DNA from: Silvibacterium acidisoli
Lineage (GTDB): Bacteria > Acidobacteriota > Terriglobia > Terriglobales > Acidobacteriaceae
DNA: 64,000 bases
Reading direction: 5' to 3'
NCBI GenBank assembly: GCA_022870745.1
Contig: CP085323.1
Location: 4,898,001 to 4,962,000 of the forward strand
Within the stretch, counting starts at the first letter, position 1; every line of letters begins with the position of its first letter. Under the pieces are notes generated by a model, which made no database searches, had not been told where the DNA came from, and saw only the letters and a program-made list of their open reading frames with translations. This document shows, piece by piece, positions 18,861 to 29,100 of the stretch. The position numbers and the translations under genes were made by a program.

Positions 18861-20870
18861 TCACTGGCTGTCTTTGAAAGACGGAAAAGACGTCACGCGT
18901 AGCTTTGCCGCGGCATATGGAACCAACGTGATCGTCTCGTCAGGCTCCCCGCTGGAGACCGGGCTCTCAGGCAAAGTTTCAGCGTTGCCATTCACTGCCA
19001 TCCAGGATGGAAGGAGTTTCGCGTCCATGTGCAGACTGACGGGCGCCTGCGCGGCAGTGAAGGGGCGATCGGACAGCGGCGATTCAGATACGGAGATGTC
19101 CTGCGCTTCTTTGGCGCTATCCACTTTGAGCGCGTAGCTCCAACGCGAGCCCGGATAGACCTGCCAATCCGCCGTCATACCGCGATCGCGCAGCTTGAGC
19201 CAGTCCTGGCTGATGTTATAGGAGAAAACCAGCGGGCCTCGCTCCACCGACACTGAATTGTTGAAGCCGGTGAGGATGCGAGGACGCATCGGGAATACGA
19301 GCTCGACTATATCTCCGCGCCGCCATTCGCGCTCGATGCGGGCAAAGCGGCCCGGCGTACCGGCTTCATGCCTGCTGCCATTCACTGTGATCACGGTTCC
19401 GGCGGCCCATCCGGGGATGCGCAACAACAGCGGGAAACGCAGGGGGCGCGACGGATTGATGGCGAGCCTTACTGTGTCGCGAAATGGATAGTCGGTCTCC
19501 TCGACGACGTGTATCTCTGTACCTTGAAGCGAGATGCGTGCCTCGCATGGGCTGTATGCGGCTGCGACCACGCCTCCATCCGCTGACTGCATGAAAAGAG
19601 TTGCCGCGAACTTCGGCCATCCCTGGCTGAAGTTCGCAGTGCAGCAGCCAAAATGCGGTTCGAGTCCATAAAGATTGGATTCCGGACCGTTCGTCATCCA
19701 CGGTTCGCGGTGCAGGCTGCACTCCACCTGGTTAGGTTGCTGGTCGTATTGATGCGCCCACATGTCGTCAGTAAAGGTGCCGGGCAGTGCGTTGAAGGCG
19801 AGCTTCTCCAGGCGGTCTCCCAGCGAGGCTTCGCCAAGTATGGCGAGCGCCTGCTCGAGCGAGTACATATACTCAACAACCGAGCACAGCTCCGAACCCT
19901 GCGAGGGGCTTCGTCCCGCGAGGTGTTCGTCGCAGGAAAACATGCCGTTTGGCAGGCCGTGATAGCGATCGAGCTCGGCGATCATATCCAGTACCGATTG
20001 CCGGTCTGCTTCCGATCCCGTGACGCGCGACCATAACGCGCCGGTCTTTATGGCCTGGCTGTTGTTGACGCCGTGCGTGGCCATGCGAACCTCTTCGAAG
20101 CCGGGCGTGACGGAGAGCGCCGCAATGCGGGCCGCGGTCGTGGGTTCGGTGTAGCGGAAGTGCGCGTACTGCGCCTGCCAGTCGTATCCCTGCGCGCGCA
20201 GCAGATGCGCGAGTGCAAGCAATGAAGGGTCGGGAGCGCGATCGTAGAGCCACAGAACGGTCAACACCTGCTCCTGCCAACGAAACCTGGAGTAGGCTTT
20301 GAGCGGACGCGTAGGCAGCGCGGAAAGTTGGTAGGCGAAGTATCGCTGCATCATTGGCATCACGCGAGCGTCGCCGGTAACCTCCTGATACTGCGCCAGA
20401 GCCTTAAGCATCGGCATGCGTGGCCACCAGTCATCGTTCGACGCCGGACCGAAGGCGCCGGAGGCATGCTGGCTGCGCAGTGCCCATTCCATAAACTTCT
20501 GGGCTTTTGCCTTGAGGCGATCGTCATCGAGCAGGTATGCGAGCGGAACCAGGCCGTCGACAAAATATGGCCCGCGTTCGCCGGATTCGCCCGTGCCTCC
20601 CAGCCATCCGCTGTTTGAGCCCACATCGGGCCAGGTTTCGTCCAGATGTCCGCTGAGGCCATCGGCCTGAATACGAAGCTGATCCTTGAGCCAGCCGCGC
20701 GGCCGAATGCTGCCGAGAGGAAGCAGTGTGAACGTTGCCGGGAATACGGCAACAGAACCGGGCGCGGGAAACGATGCAAAGGCAGAAGGCGCTGCAGAGG
20801 AGGCGGCAGCCGCGCCCAGGCTTTTCAGAAAGCGGCGACGGTTAATATGTGCAGGAAATTGAGAAGACAA
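18861..20870 (-). CDS. GH127/DUF1680-type beta-L-arabinofuranosidase, Tat-exported
   Basis: A 669-residue enzyme. The (alpha/alpha)6 barrel carries the GH127 zinc/thiolate site: 'SELCSVVEY' (Glu and Cys near residue 328) and 'FGCCTANF' (Cys-Cys near 408), spaced like Glu338/Cys340 and Cys417/Cys418 of Bifidobacterium HypBA1, where Cys417 is the nucleophile. A beta-sandwich C-domain follows ('LRIPGWAAGTVITVNG'). The frame is open to 20963, but a GGAG five bases before TTG 20870 gives the compact leader MSSQFPAHINRRRFLKSLG with a twin-arginine motif, so that start is chosen. It lies 103 bases downstream of a TonB receptor in one unit, suggesting use of beta-arabinofuranosides such as hydroxyproline-linked arabinans. 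Related GH146 activity is possible. Confidence 0.88.
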   Translation of the reverse strand: MSSQFPAHINRRRFLKSLGAAAASSAAPSAFASFPAPGSVAVFPATFTLLPLGSIRPRGWLKDQLRIQADGLSGHLDETWPDVGSNSGWLGGTGESGERGPYFVDGLVPLAYLLDDDRLKAKAQKFMEWALRSQHASGAFGPASNDDWWPRMPMLKALAQYQEVTGDARVMPMMQRYFAYQLSALPTRPLKAYSRFRWQEQVLTVLWLYDRAPDPSLLALAHLLRAQGYDWQAQYAHFRYTEPTTAARIAALSVTPGFEEVRMATHGVNNSQAIKTGALWSRVTGSEADRQSVLDMIAELDRYHGLPNGMFSCDEHLAGRSPSQGSELCSVVEYMYSLEQALAILGEASLGDRLEKLAFNALPGTFTDDMWAHQYDQQPNQVECSLHREPWMTNGPESNLYGLEPHFGCCTANFSQGWPKFAATLFMQSADGGVVAAAYSPCEARISLQGTEIHVVEETDYPFRDTVRLAINPSRPLRFPLLLRIPGWAAGTVITVNGSRHEAGTPGRFARIEREWRRGDIVELVFPMRPRILTGFNNSVSVERGPLVFSYNISQDWLKLRDRGMTADWQVYPGSRWSYALKVDSAKEAQDISVSESPLSDRPFTAAQAPVSLHMDAKLLPSWMAVNGNAETLPESPVSSGEPDETITLVPYAAAKLRVTSFPSFKDSQ

Positions 20871-20930
20871 AGGGACTCCAGGAACTTGATATGCAAATGT
20901 CAGGGCGAATACAGGCAGGCGTGGTGCATG

Positions 20931-20956
20931 GCGGAACCGGCATACACCGGTCCCGC
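20931..20956. repeat. Intercistronic hairpin between TonB receptor and GH127 gene
   Basis: GCGGAACCGG (20931-20940) and CCGGTCCCGC (20947-20956) pair at nine of ten positions (the odd one can be G-U) around a six-base loop. It starts 18 bases after the receptor stop on the minus strand, without a T-run, as at the other receptor/hydrolase junctions. Confidence 0.5.
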
Positions 20957-20973
20957 GCTGCATCCATCGTGAG

Positions 20974-23900
20974 TTAGAAATTCACCTTCGCGCCCAGCAG
21001 CATGTTGCGCGCCGCGTAAGTGCTGGTGGACTGGCCAAAGGTCGTATCCTGCAGCTTGACATCGACCGGCATCAGGTTCACGCGATTGAAGAGGTTGAAG
21101 GTGTCGAGACGGAACTCGACATTCACGCGCTCGGTGATCGCCGTGGTCTTCTTCAGGGTCAGGTCGGTGTCGGCGTAGCCCGGATTCAGAAAGCGGTTTG
21201 GCGTCTGGTTGCCCTCGTTGCCGAATTGGGGCAGGGTGAAGTTGCCGCAGGGCAATGCCCCGCCCGCACATACGGGAAAGATTCCATGACCAACCACATA
21301 GTCGCTCCTGCTGTGCTTTTGCGCATAGCTGGTGACGTTGGGGTAGTCAGTGTTATTACCGTCCGCGTTGTAGTCGCCGCTGGTCGGGACATACTGCAGA
21401 TGACCGCCAGCCAGTTCGGAGGCATAATTCGCTGACGTGATCGCCACTCCATCGGTGCCGGTTGCGCTCACCGCGAGCGGGTTCGTGTTCTGGACTGTGA
21501 ACGGTGTGCCGGACTGCAGACTGGTGACCCCGCTTAGAGTCCATCCGCCCGCGACGCGGCGCAGCACGCGATTCGAGAGCGTTTCGCCGGGAAGATCATA
21601 CGCCCACCCAAGAGAAAACGCATTCGGCACGTTGTACTGCGAGGGCGAGTAGTACTGGTTGTAGGGCGGGGCCGCCGTGGGATAGCTTCCCCAGTCGTCC
21701 ATCGCCTTGGAGTGTGTATAGGAAGCGGTGATAAATCCGCGTCGTGCGAAGCGTCCCTTGATCGCCGCGATCAACGCGTTGTAATTGCCCGTCGGCCCGT
21801 TCGTTGCGTAGGAGATGGCGGCAAAGCTGGTGTTGAGGCGATCCTGAACTCCTGTGCCGCTGTACTTGCCGGATGCCGCGAAGCTGGGATGCTGCAGCAG
21901 ATCTCCTGCGTACGCGTTCACATCATTGCCGTAGGTATGCGCGGCGAGATTGCCGCCGTTTGTGATGAGGTTGCCGGAATGCGAACCCTGGTAGCCAATG
22001 CTCGCGACCAGGCTGCGGGTGAGCGAGTGCTCCAGGGTCAGCGTGTAATTCAGCACGTGCGGCATGCTCAGGTTGGGATCGATGCCGATAGTGGTAAAGC
22101 CGCCACCCACGCGGCCCCCCTTGGCGTCCAAAGGCTCGCCTGTGAAGTTGGGATAGGTGAAGCCGAAGGGATAAGTATTCGAGGTACCGAAGGAATAGAT
22201 CGGCGCAGGCGTCGAACCGTCATTCTTGAAGGTCGGACGCACTGGTCCCGGCGGGTTGGCGATCAGTCCATTCTCCTGGTTGCCCAGCGTGAACTCATCG
22301 CGATACACGCCAAAACCACCGCGCACCACCCACTCCCCTTTGCCGAAGAGGTCATAGGCGAAGCCTGCACGTGGGCTGAATATCCAGTTCAGGTCGTGCG
22401 CGAAGGTATGACTCTGCTGCGTGAATACGCCGTTGGCGATACTCTCGGCGAAGGTGGAAGCGGCAGCGGGATGGAAGTTGGCCAGCACCGTCTGCCCCAG
22501 CGCGGGATAAGCGTTGCCGAAGTTGTCATAGCGGATTCCGTAATTAATGGTGAGTCTGCGCGTCAGCTTCCAGTTATCCTCGGCAAACGCACCGCCCGAG
22601 CCCTTCGCGAATCCGTAGTTATCCGCAACCGGTTGCCCGGTCACCGGATTGAAGGCGATATTCGTTTCCGTGTAAGGATTGTCATTAATCAGGTTGATGA
22701 TGTTGGTGTAGGTGAAGATCGGCTGGCTGTACCTTCCCGCAAAGTAAGCGAGATCGTCGCCGTGCCACCCTTCGTAGCCAATCTTGTATTCATGATTGCC
22801 GCGGATGTAGGTGGCCACGTCCCGCCAGTGGTAGCCATGCTGGATGTAATCTTCGTACGGATTCGCATCGCCCCAGCCGACACCCAGCCCAGTCACGTTC
22901 GTCACCGGAACGTAGAACAAACCTTTATTCGGCGTGTAGCCTTCGATCCGGTTGTAGCCGAAGAAGGCTTCATTCAGCAGCTGCGTCGAGAAGGTATGAG
23001 TCTCGTTTCCCTGCAGCGAGAAGGTGTAGAGGTTGCTCGACGTGGTGAACTGCGGACGAGGGCTCGGCGCCTGGTTGACGATCGTGTTCCGGAAGAAGAT
23101 GCCGTAGATGCGGTCCCTGTCGAATACCTTATCGACACGTCCGCTGTATTGATACGAGGTGTTCGGCGCTGAAGCGTTGAAGATGCCCTGGTCATAGACC
23201 GGCATCGAGCATGGGATGTTGTCGGTGCTCGGCGTTCCGCAGCCCGTATTCGCCGCCGTATTCTGCGCGCCGAAAACCTGCTGCGCCGTCTTCGAGGATT
23301 GAAAAACCACACTCTTCACCGGATACTTGCTGAAAAGCGAGGTCTCGAGCGTATTCGGCATTACCTGCTGCGCGAAGGCTGCAAACGCAGGATCTTCATA
23401 CGTCAGGCTGCCGCTATTGGGCGCGAGAGCACCGACCGCGGTCAGCGCCGCATTTGGAGTCGAGGAGAAGTACGGCTGCAGGGTCGCGAAGAAGAAAAAC
23501 CGCCTGTTCGGAATGATCGGTCCACCGACGCCAAAAGAGAGAGCCGTCGTATGGAACGGAGAAACCCGCTGCCCTGCCGGGACCCCATACTCTCCGCGCG
23601 CGCTCAGATCCTGGTCTGCGTAGTAACCGCTGGCAAAGCCGTGATACTCGGTCGTGCCCGGCCGCGAGGACATTACCGTTTCAATCGAACTCGACTTGCC
23701 ATAGTCCACGTTGTAGACGTTGGTCTGTACGGTTACTTCTGACAGGGCATCGACGTTCGGAGTCAGGTTGGTCACGCCCTCACCGATGTCGCTGTCCACA
23801 TCGAGGCCATCGACGATGAAGGTGTTCGCATTGCCTCCCTTGCCACCCGAGCTGTAATGGTTCGTCGTCTCCGGATTGAAGGTCGTGGTCGCCGCCTGGA

Positions 23901-24429
23901 TACCGGTGACGCCCGGGGCCAGCCCGACCAGAGACATGGGATTCCGGGTCGCCAACGGCAGATTCTGGAGCGAAGACTGATTGAGCGTCAGCGATTCGCG
24001 ACTGTCCGCTGTATCGAGCAGGGGCGCTTGTGCCGTGACCACAAGGTTGGTCGTGCTGCTGCCCACGCTGAGCGTCAACGACACGTCCCGGACTTCGCCG
24101 GAGGTAAGTGTGAACTGCGCCTGGGTACGCTGAAAGCCATTGGCCGATGCGGAGATTTCATAGTCTCCCGGCCCAAGATTGGGGAAGCGGTAAACGCCCG
24201 AAGCATCGCTGGTGCCGCTTTGCTGCACCTTCGTCGCAATATTCAGCAAGATCATCTGAACGTTCGGGATATTGGCTCCCGCTGCATCCCGGACGCTTCC
24301 CTGCACGCCGGCGGTAAATTGCGCAAACGCGGTAGAACCCGCCGCGAAGATGCACAGGATGAGAAGAGCAAGACCCCGGCTAAGAACGAGGAACTTCAGG
24401 CTATTTCGATTTCGTACAGGATTTGCCAC
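20974..24429 (-). CDS. TonB-dependent receptor, Oar-like (GH127 locus)
   Basis: An 1151-residue outer-membrane receptor of the same type as the one at 12614. Signal peptide (LVLSRGLALLILCIFAAGSTAFA), CarboxypepD_reg domain ('GVQGSVRDAAGANIPNVQMI', 'YRFPNLGPGDYEISASANGF'), plug ('LQNLPLATRNPMSLVGLAPG', 'GGKGGNANTFIVDGLDVDSD') and a long beta-barrel ending 'MLLGAKVNF'. The frame is open to 24516, but AAGGAG lies six bases before GTG 24429, so that is taken as the start. It heads the receptor-GH127 unit and diverges from the membrane regulator at 24616. The ligand is probably an arabinose-containing glycan, inferred from GH127. Confidence 0.87.
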   Translation of the reverse strand: MANPVRNRNSLKFLVLSRGLALLILCIFAAGSTAFAQFTAGVQGSVRDAAGANIPNVQMILLNIATKVQQSGTSDASGVYRFPNLGPGDYEISASANGFQRTQAQFTLTSGEVRDVSLTLSVGSSTTNLVVTAQAPLLDTADSRESLTLNQSSLQNLPLATRNPMSLVGLAPGVTGIQAATTTFNPETTNHYSSGGKGGNANTFIVDGLDVDSDIGEGVTNLTPNVDALSEVTVQTNVYNVDYGKSSSIETVMSSRPGTTEYHGFASGYYADQDLSARGEYGVPAGQRVSPFHTTALSFGVGGPIIPNRRFFFFATLQPYFSSTPNAALTAVGALAPNSGSLTYEDPAFAAFAQQVMPNTLETSLFSKYPVKSVVFQSSKTAQQVFGAQNTAANTGCGTPSTDNIPCSMPVYDQGIFNASAPNTSYQYSGRVDKVFDRDRIYGIFFRNTIVNQAPSPRPQFTTSSNLYTFSLQGNETHTFSTQLLNEAFFGYNRIEGYTPNKGLFYVPVTNVTGLGVGWGDANPYEDYIQHGYHWRDVATYIRGNHEYKIGYEGWHGDDLAYFAGRYSQPIFTYTNIINLINDNPYTETNIAFNPVTGQPVADNYGFAKGSGGAFAEDNWKLTRRLTINYGIRYDNFGNAYPALGQTVLANFHPAAASTFAESIANGVFTQQSHTFAHDLNWIFSPRAGFAYDLFGKGEWVVRGGFGVYRDEFTLGNQENGLIANPPGPVRPTFKNDGSTPAPIYSFGTSNTYPFGFTYPNFTGEPLDAKGGRVGGGFTTIGIDPNLSMPHVLNYTLTLEHSLTRSLVASIGYQGSHSGNLITNGGNLAAHTYGNDVNAYAGDLLQHPSFAASGKYSGTGVQDRLNTSFAAISYATNGPTGNYNALIAAIKGRFARRGFITASYTHSKAMDDWGSYPTAAPPYNQYYSPSQYNVPNAFSLGWAYDLPGETLSNRVLRRVAGGWTLSGVTSLQSGTPFTVQNTNPLAVSATGTDGVAITSANYASELAGGHLQYVPTSGDYNADGNNTDYPNVTSYAQKHSRSDYVVGHGIFPVCAGGALPCGNFTLPQFGNEGNQTPNRFLNPGYADTDLTLKKTTAITERVNVEFRLDTFNLFNRVNLMPVDVKLQDTTFGQSTSTYAARNMLLGAKVNF

Positions 24430-24615
24430 CACTGGCTCCTTAAAAATTCCGGATGATGCAGAAGTAGCAGGGAGCCGGACGACACTCACAGACAATTCAC
24501 TGGTGCTTGACCGCATCAGCTGCGAATCACTTTGTTATGAGCCATTTACCTGGGCTTCATGTGTCATGATGCAGGCTGCTCCGAGCATCCAGATTGACAT
24601 GCGGTTCATGAGTGC
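24430..24615. promoter_or_regulatory. Divergent control region, TonB receptor versus membrane regulator
   Basis: 186 bases with no gene, carrying both divergent promoters. ATGAG/TCATG-like words recur (TCATGATG near 24567, TTCATGAG near 24605), but no clean operator palindrome was found. Confidence 0.3.
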
Positions 24616-26010
24616 ATGGTTAAATGTGCAACGACAGTGAGCAAATTGTTCGTTGACACCGCTACAGATCGCGGCACACCCGACGCGCGCTTCCGAAGAC
24701 CAGTTGCGTCAAGCACCGCCGAGTCGGAACCAGCACGGCGTGAACTGGTGCGTCGCATCGTCGAATCTCCAACATTTGCCCGCAGCGAGCGACTAAGCAC
24801 ACTGCTTACCTACATCTGCGACCTCGCACTGAAGGGCCGCGAATCCGAAATCAACGAGCAGCGTATCGGTCACGAGGTTTTTGAAAGGCCGGCGGGCTAC
24901 GACTCTTCGGCCGATGGAATTGTGCGCAGCCAGGCAAGCCGCTTACGGCAGCGTCTTGACCTCTATTTTCAGCATGAGGGTGCAGACGAGCCGGTCCGAA
25001 TCGTGATTCCTCGCGGGGGATATGTACCCGTGTTCGAGACGCAGGCAGCGGCATCGTCAGAACCGCCTGCGGTTCTGCTGCTGGATGCCGTGACTCCGGC
25101 AGCTCCGGTTCACACGCCAGTGAGTGCGGGCTCCGCGAGCTCGCTCCGCCGGTGGTTTGCTCCGGCGCTGTGCGTTGTGCTGGCCCTGCTGCTGGCTACG
25201 TTGTGGATCTACGATCGCCATCCTTCCATTTCGGCGGCAACTCCTGCGTCGCACCATTTCTGGAGCCTCCTCTTCCGCAACAGTCAGCCGACCCTGGTCG
25301 TAGCGCCTGACTCCGGATTGGTGCTCTACCACGGCGCTTCCGGGCAGGACGTAAATCTCAGCGCCTATCTGGACGGCGGATACCGTGCGGGACCTGATGG
25401 CGCCAACCGGATCGGCCCGGCGGTTCCACAGAAAGAATGGCTCCTGAACCTGGCGAATCGCCGGTACACCTCGATCGTCGATCTGGAAATGATCCTTCAT
25501 CTCAAGGATCGGGCGCGGTCCCTGGGAAGCGATATTACGGTGCGCTATGCACGTGACCTGCGACCCGACGATTTCAAAGCAGGAGACGTAATCCTTCTCG
25601 GTTCCCGCGAAGCAGATCCATGGGATGAGCTCTTTCATCCCGGCATAAACTTCATTCTCGAAGACGACTACATGGGCGATTTTTCCGTCCGTAATCGTAA
25701 CCCGCGCCCCGGCGAGCCCTCGCGGTGGGACTCCAAATCGGACGATCCGCAGCACCGAGTCTATGGCCTTGTAGCCTTTCTGCCGAACCTGGGCGGGAAT
25801 GGCAACGCCTTGCTGCTCGAAGGCACAGGCATGTCCGGAACGCAGGCTGCAATGGACTTCGTCTCGGATGACACACTCCTGCTTCCCTTCATCCAGAAAA
25901 TCCGCCTTTCCGATGGCACGCTGCCCCATTTCGAACTGCTCCTCGAAACCCACAACATGGGCGCTAGCGCAGTTCGCAGCCAGATTCTCGCCTGGCGAAC
26001 GATGAAGTAA
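24616..26010 (+). CDS. Single-TM membrane-tethered regulator (family member 2)
   Basis: A 464-residue protein. The N-terminal module (about 38-145) reads 'RRELVRRIVESPTFARSERL', 'LLTYICDLAL', 'EQRIGHEVFERPAGYD', 'DGIVRSQASRLRQRLDLYFQ', 'IVIPRGGYVPVF', the SRLRxRL form of the predicted DNA-binding domain. One TM helix follows (WFAPALCVVLALLLATLWIYD, about 180-200). The extracytoplasmic part includes 'PTLVVAPDSGLVLYHGASGQ', 'VILLGSREADPWDELF', 'GNALLLEGTGMSGTQAAMDF' and ends 'SQILAWRTMK', nearly the same end as the paralogue at 31007. It diverges from the receptor/GH127 unit. Signal recognition outside and DNA binding inside is inference from architecture. Confidence 0.75.
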   Translation: MVKCATTVSKLFVDTATDRGTPDARFRRPVASSTAESEPARRELVRRIVESPTFARSERLSTLLTYICDLALKGRESEINEQRIGHEVFERPAGYDSSADGIVRSQASRLRQRLDLYFQHEGADEPVRIVIPRGGYVPVFETQAAASSEPPAVLLLDAVTPAAPVHTPVSAGSASSLRRWFAPALCVVLALLLATLWIYDRHPSISAATPASHHFWSLLFRNSQPTLVVAPDSGLVLYHGASGQDVNLSAYLDGGYRAGPDGANRIGPAVPQKEWLLNLANRRYTSIVDLEMILHLKDRARSLGSDITVRYARDLRPDDFKAGDVILLGSREADPWDELFHPGINFILEDDYMGDFSVRNRNPRPGEPSRWDSKSDDPQHRVYGLVAFLPNLGGNGNALLLEGTGMSGTQAAMDFVSDDTLLLPFIQKIRLSDGTLPHFELLLETHNMGASAVRSQILAWRTMK

Positions 26011-26073
26011 ATGACGCCACCGGCAGGACGCCATTGAAACTGAGCTGGATCTGTTCCCTGCCCCATTCCAAAA

Positions 26074-26116
26074 CAGCTTGAGCACCACGGCCTGACTGGC
26101 CATGGTGCTCAAGCTG
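26074..26116. terminator. Bidirectional hairpin terminator
   Basis: Perfect 14-base arms CAGCTTGAGCACCA (26074-26087) and TGGTGCTCAAGCTG (26103-26116) with an inner GGCC/GGCC pairing in the loop. It lies between convergent genes ending at 26010 and 26146. Stem strength and position indicate a shared terminator. Confidence 0.75.
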
Positions 26117-26145
26117 GTACTTACGAGGCTGCTACTTCGCTGGGT

Positions 26146-29100
26146 TTAGTTTTTGGCCGGAGCCGCCTGAGTGGTATTTGGCGCAGGAATGAAGCAGGCC
26201 TTTACAACCCCTACATCGGGATCGTTGCCAAATGCCGTGGTTGTGCAAGCTACTCCGTTCGTGAACGTCTGGTAAAGGTATTGCCCATTTGCGCCGAAGG
26301 CGACGGTCGCGGTTCCGGTAAAGGAACACTGACTGTTCTCCGCGGCGCAGAAGGTGTATCCGCTCGGGACTGTTGTTCCAGGCGGGGCTGCCTGCGTGGT
26401 GTTCGGTGTTGGAATGTAGCACGACTTGACCACGCCGTAGACCGGATCGTTGCCAAACGTTGCAGCCGTGCAAGACGTTCCGTTGGTGAAATTTCCGTAC
26501 AGGTATCGTCCGTCAGCGCCGAAAGCAACGGTTGCAGTTCCGCTGAACGAACATTGGTTGTTCTCCGAAGCACACAACGTATACCCGCTCGGAGGAGCTG
26601 AGCCCGTCGGAGGAGCTGAGGTATTGTGGGGTTGCGACACCAGCCAGTTCTGCGTTGCTGTTCCCATCGCAGGATAGAGCCACATCTGCAGGCCCGGTAT
26701 GGTCTCGGCGTCATAGTCGTCGATAACCATCGTGGTGCCGCCATTGGCGGCTGTCGCCGCCTGGTTCTGGATGATGACAGAACCGTCCGCCTGCGGAATC
26801 AATTCCCAGTTCTGTGTCGTCTGTCCATTACAGTCATGCTGCCATAACATCGTGCTGGTGCCTGCCGATTGAGGAAGTGTGCGCGAGGGTATGCCATTGC
26901 CATACGGATCATCAAGACAGAGACCACTCTGCGCGCTGACTATCGTGTAGTAACCGTTGCCTTGCGAGTGCAGGGTCCAATTCTGCGCTGTTGATCCATC
27001 ACTTGCCCATTGGATGACGGCAACATTGTCAGTGGCTGAGCCGGAACAGCCATCGCAGTCGTTGTCGAGGTACATCTGGCTCGACTCGTTCTGGAAGACG
27101 TAGCTCTGGCCATCGCTGATGAGCGGCAGATAACAGGCTTTTACGACCCCGACATCAGGATCGTTCCCAAAAGCCGTGTCCGTACATGCGACCCCGTTGG
27201 TGAAGGTCTGATAAATGAACCGTCCATTCACTCCGAACGCGACGATCGAGGTCCCCGTAAACGAACAAGTACTGTTCTCAGGGGCGCACAGTGTATATCC
27301 CTCCGGTGCGGCGCCACCCGTTGGAGTAGACGTAGTAACGTTGCTGCCCGCTTCCATATATGAGGTGTTCCGCTTACCAAGCGAGGCTGCGTATGTGCTT
27401 ACGCCAATCGGATTATCCGTGGTAATCATCTGTACCCCTTCATTCCCTATCAGGTACGAAGGGTCAGGTCGATTGTCGGCATGGTCCCACGGAAGATTAG
27501 GATTGACCGGCGTCGAGCCGTCGATTGAGTTGAACAGATCCTGTTCCAGTTCGTGGCAGCAGGTTCCATCGGTATTGAAAAATTGAGCCGGAGTGTTAGC
27601 CGGATTGTTGCCCGGGAAATAATCGCCGACCGGGTTGAAGTTTGAAATGGTTACTTGCTGCCCTGTGGCCTGATTGAACTTCGAAGTCTGAAGCACTGAG
27701 GTCAGAATGGACCCGTTCGCAATTCCGAGGTAGTCCTTCATCGTCACTTCAATTGCCGAGATATTGATATTGGGATTCGACTCAAAGTTCGTGATCCACT
27801 GGTTCATCTGGGCTTCGGTCGTAAAGACTCCGTTGTCTCGCGCGCCGGATGGATCGACCCAGTTCGTGTGAAAGACGGGATTGAAATTGACCTCCGAATA
27901 GGTGTCTCCAAAGGCTGCGATGTAGTCGGCAGTGGTAGGAAATAGAAACGCCGGCATCTTGAAGATCGTAGATTTGGCGAAGGAGCGGCCCTGAGCATCT
28001 TTACTCTCCTGCACAATGGGCCATGCTGCTTTCGCGAAATCCAACCCTTGAACATCCAGTTCAACAACCATCTCGATGTTGTTCTTGCGGATGTAGTCGT
28101 AAACGTCCTGTAGCGTGGGAGCATATACACCCAGCCAGTTGTTTAATCCCCAGCAACCATGGTTCTTGATCGTGCTGAGGAGGCTCACGCTGTCACGCAA
28201 CACCGTATTGCCCAGGAACGATCTTGTATCGGAGAGAGCGGTATTTGCGACAAGCGGATTCCTCGCGTCCGTGGCCGGATCGTTGAACGGATCGAATGGC
28301 GCGCCAGAAAAGTTAAAGTTCCCTAAACCGCACCACTCTCTACCCCAGTTCTTATCGTGCGTGAGAATCGGCACGCCATCGCTGGTCAGCTTCACGTCGA
28401 TCTCGATCGCTTCCCATCCCGCCTGGGCGGCAAGTCCGATCGCCTGCAGAGAGTTTTCCGGAACATTCGGTGCCTGGTCTGTCCCTGCCAGCGCGTGTAC
28501 GCCTCGATGCGCAGCCACAGTGACGAGATCCGGGTGAGGATTGCGGATTGCAGCCATGATGTTCGTGGTATCCCAGTTGTTAGGATTCGGGTCGGCAATC
28601 GCGGTGAGCGGTACCGTGGAACCCGAAGTCAGACCGGTGGTAAAGACAGTCGATGCAGGGCAACTCGCGGAGCCCTGATAGGAAGCCACCGGCACCTCCT
28701 GCGATACGTTGGCAGAGTTTGCCGCCCCACCAATTCCATCTACAACATTGCTGATCTGTCCGCTTCCGGTTAAGAACACGGTGCCGACATCGCTGACCTG
28801 CACTCCGCTGTAAGCCGGTACCGTCATGGCGTTGTCGACGACAATATTCACACCCTGGTTAAAAAAGGAGTACATGCCGAGCCCGCTCGCCTTATGGGTG
28901 CAGACCGAATCAGGAGACACAGCGTAGGAGGGATAGCCGTTCGACGTGCCGTTCATCCACGATGCCTGGTTCGGCACATCGTACGGAAACTCGCTCTGAT
29001 AAAAGATCGTCTGGCCGTTATCGCCATTCCACTGCGTTTGGGTTTGTTGAAAGTGCTCGACAGCGAGCCCGAGAGCCGTCACGTTCTTACCATTCACGAC

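Noticed and set aside
21712-23172. 486-residue plus-strand frame inside the TonB receptor gene
   Set aside because: It is antisense to a convincing beta-barrel gene and shows no leader, domain or ribosome-binding site.
12614-24429. SusCD-type pairing for the TonB receptors
   Set aside because: No SusD-like lipoprotein gene is adjacent to either receptor, so a SusC/SusD name is not supported.
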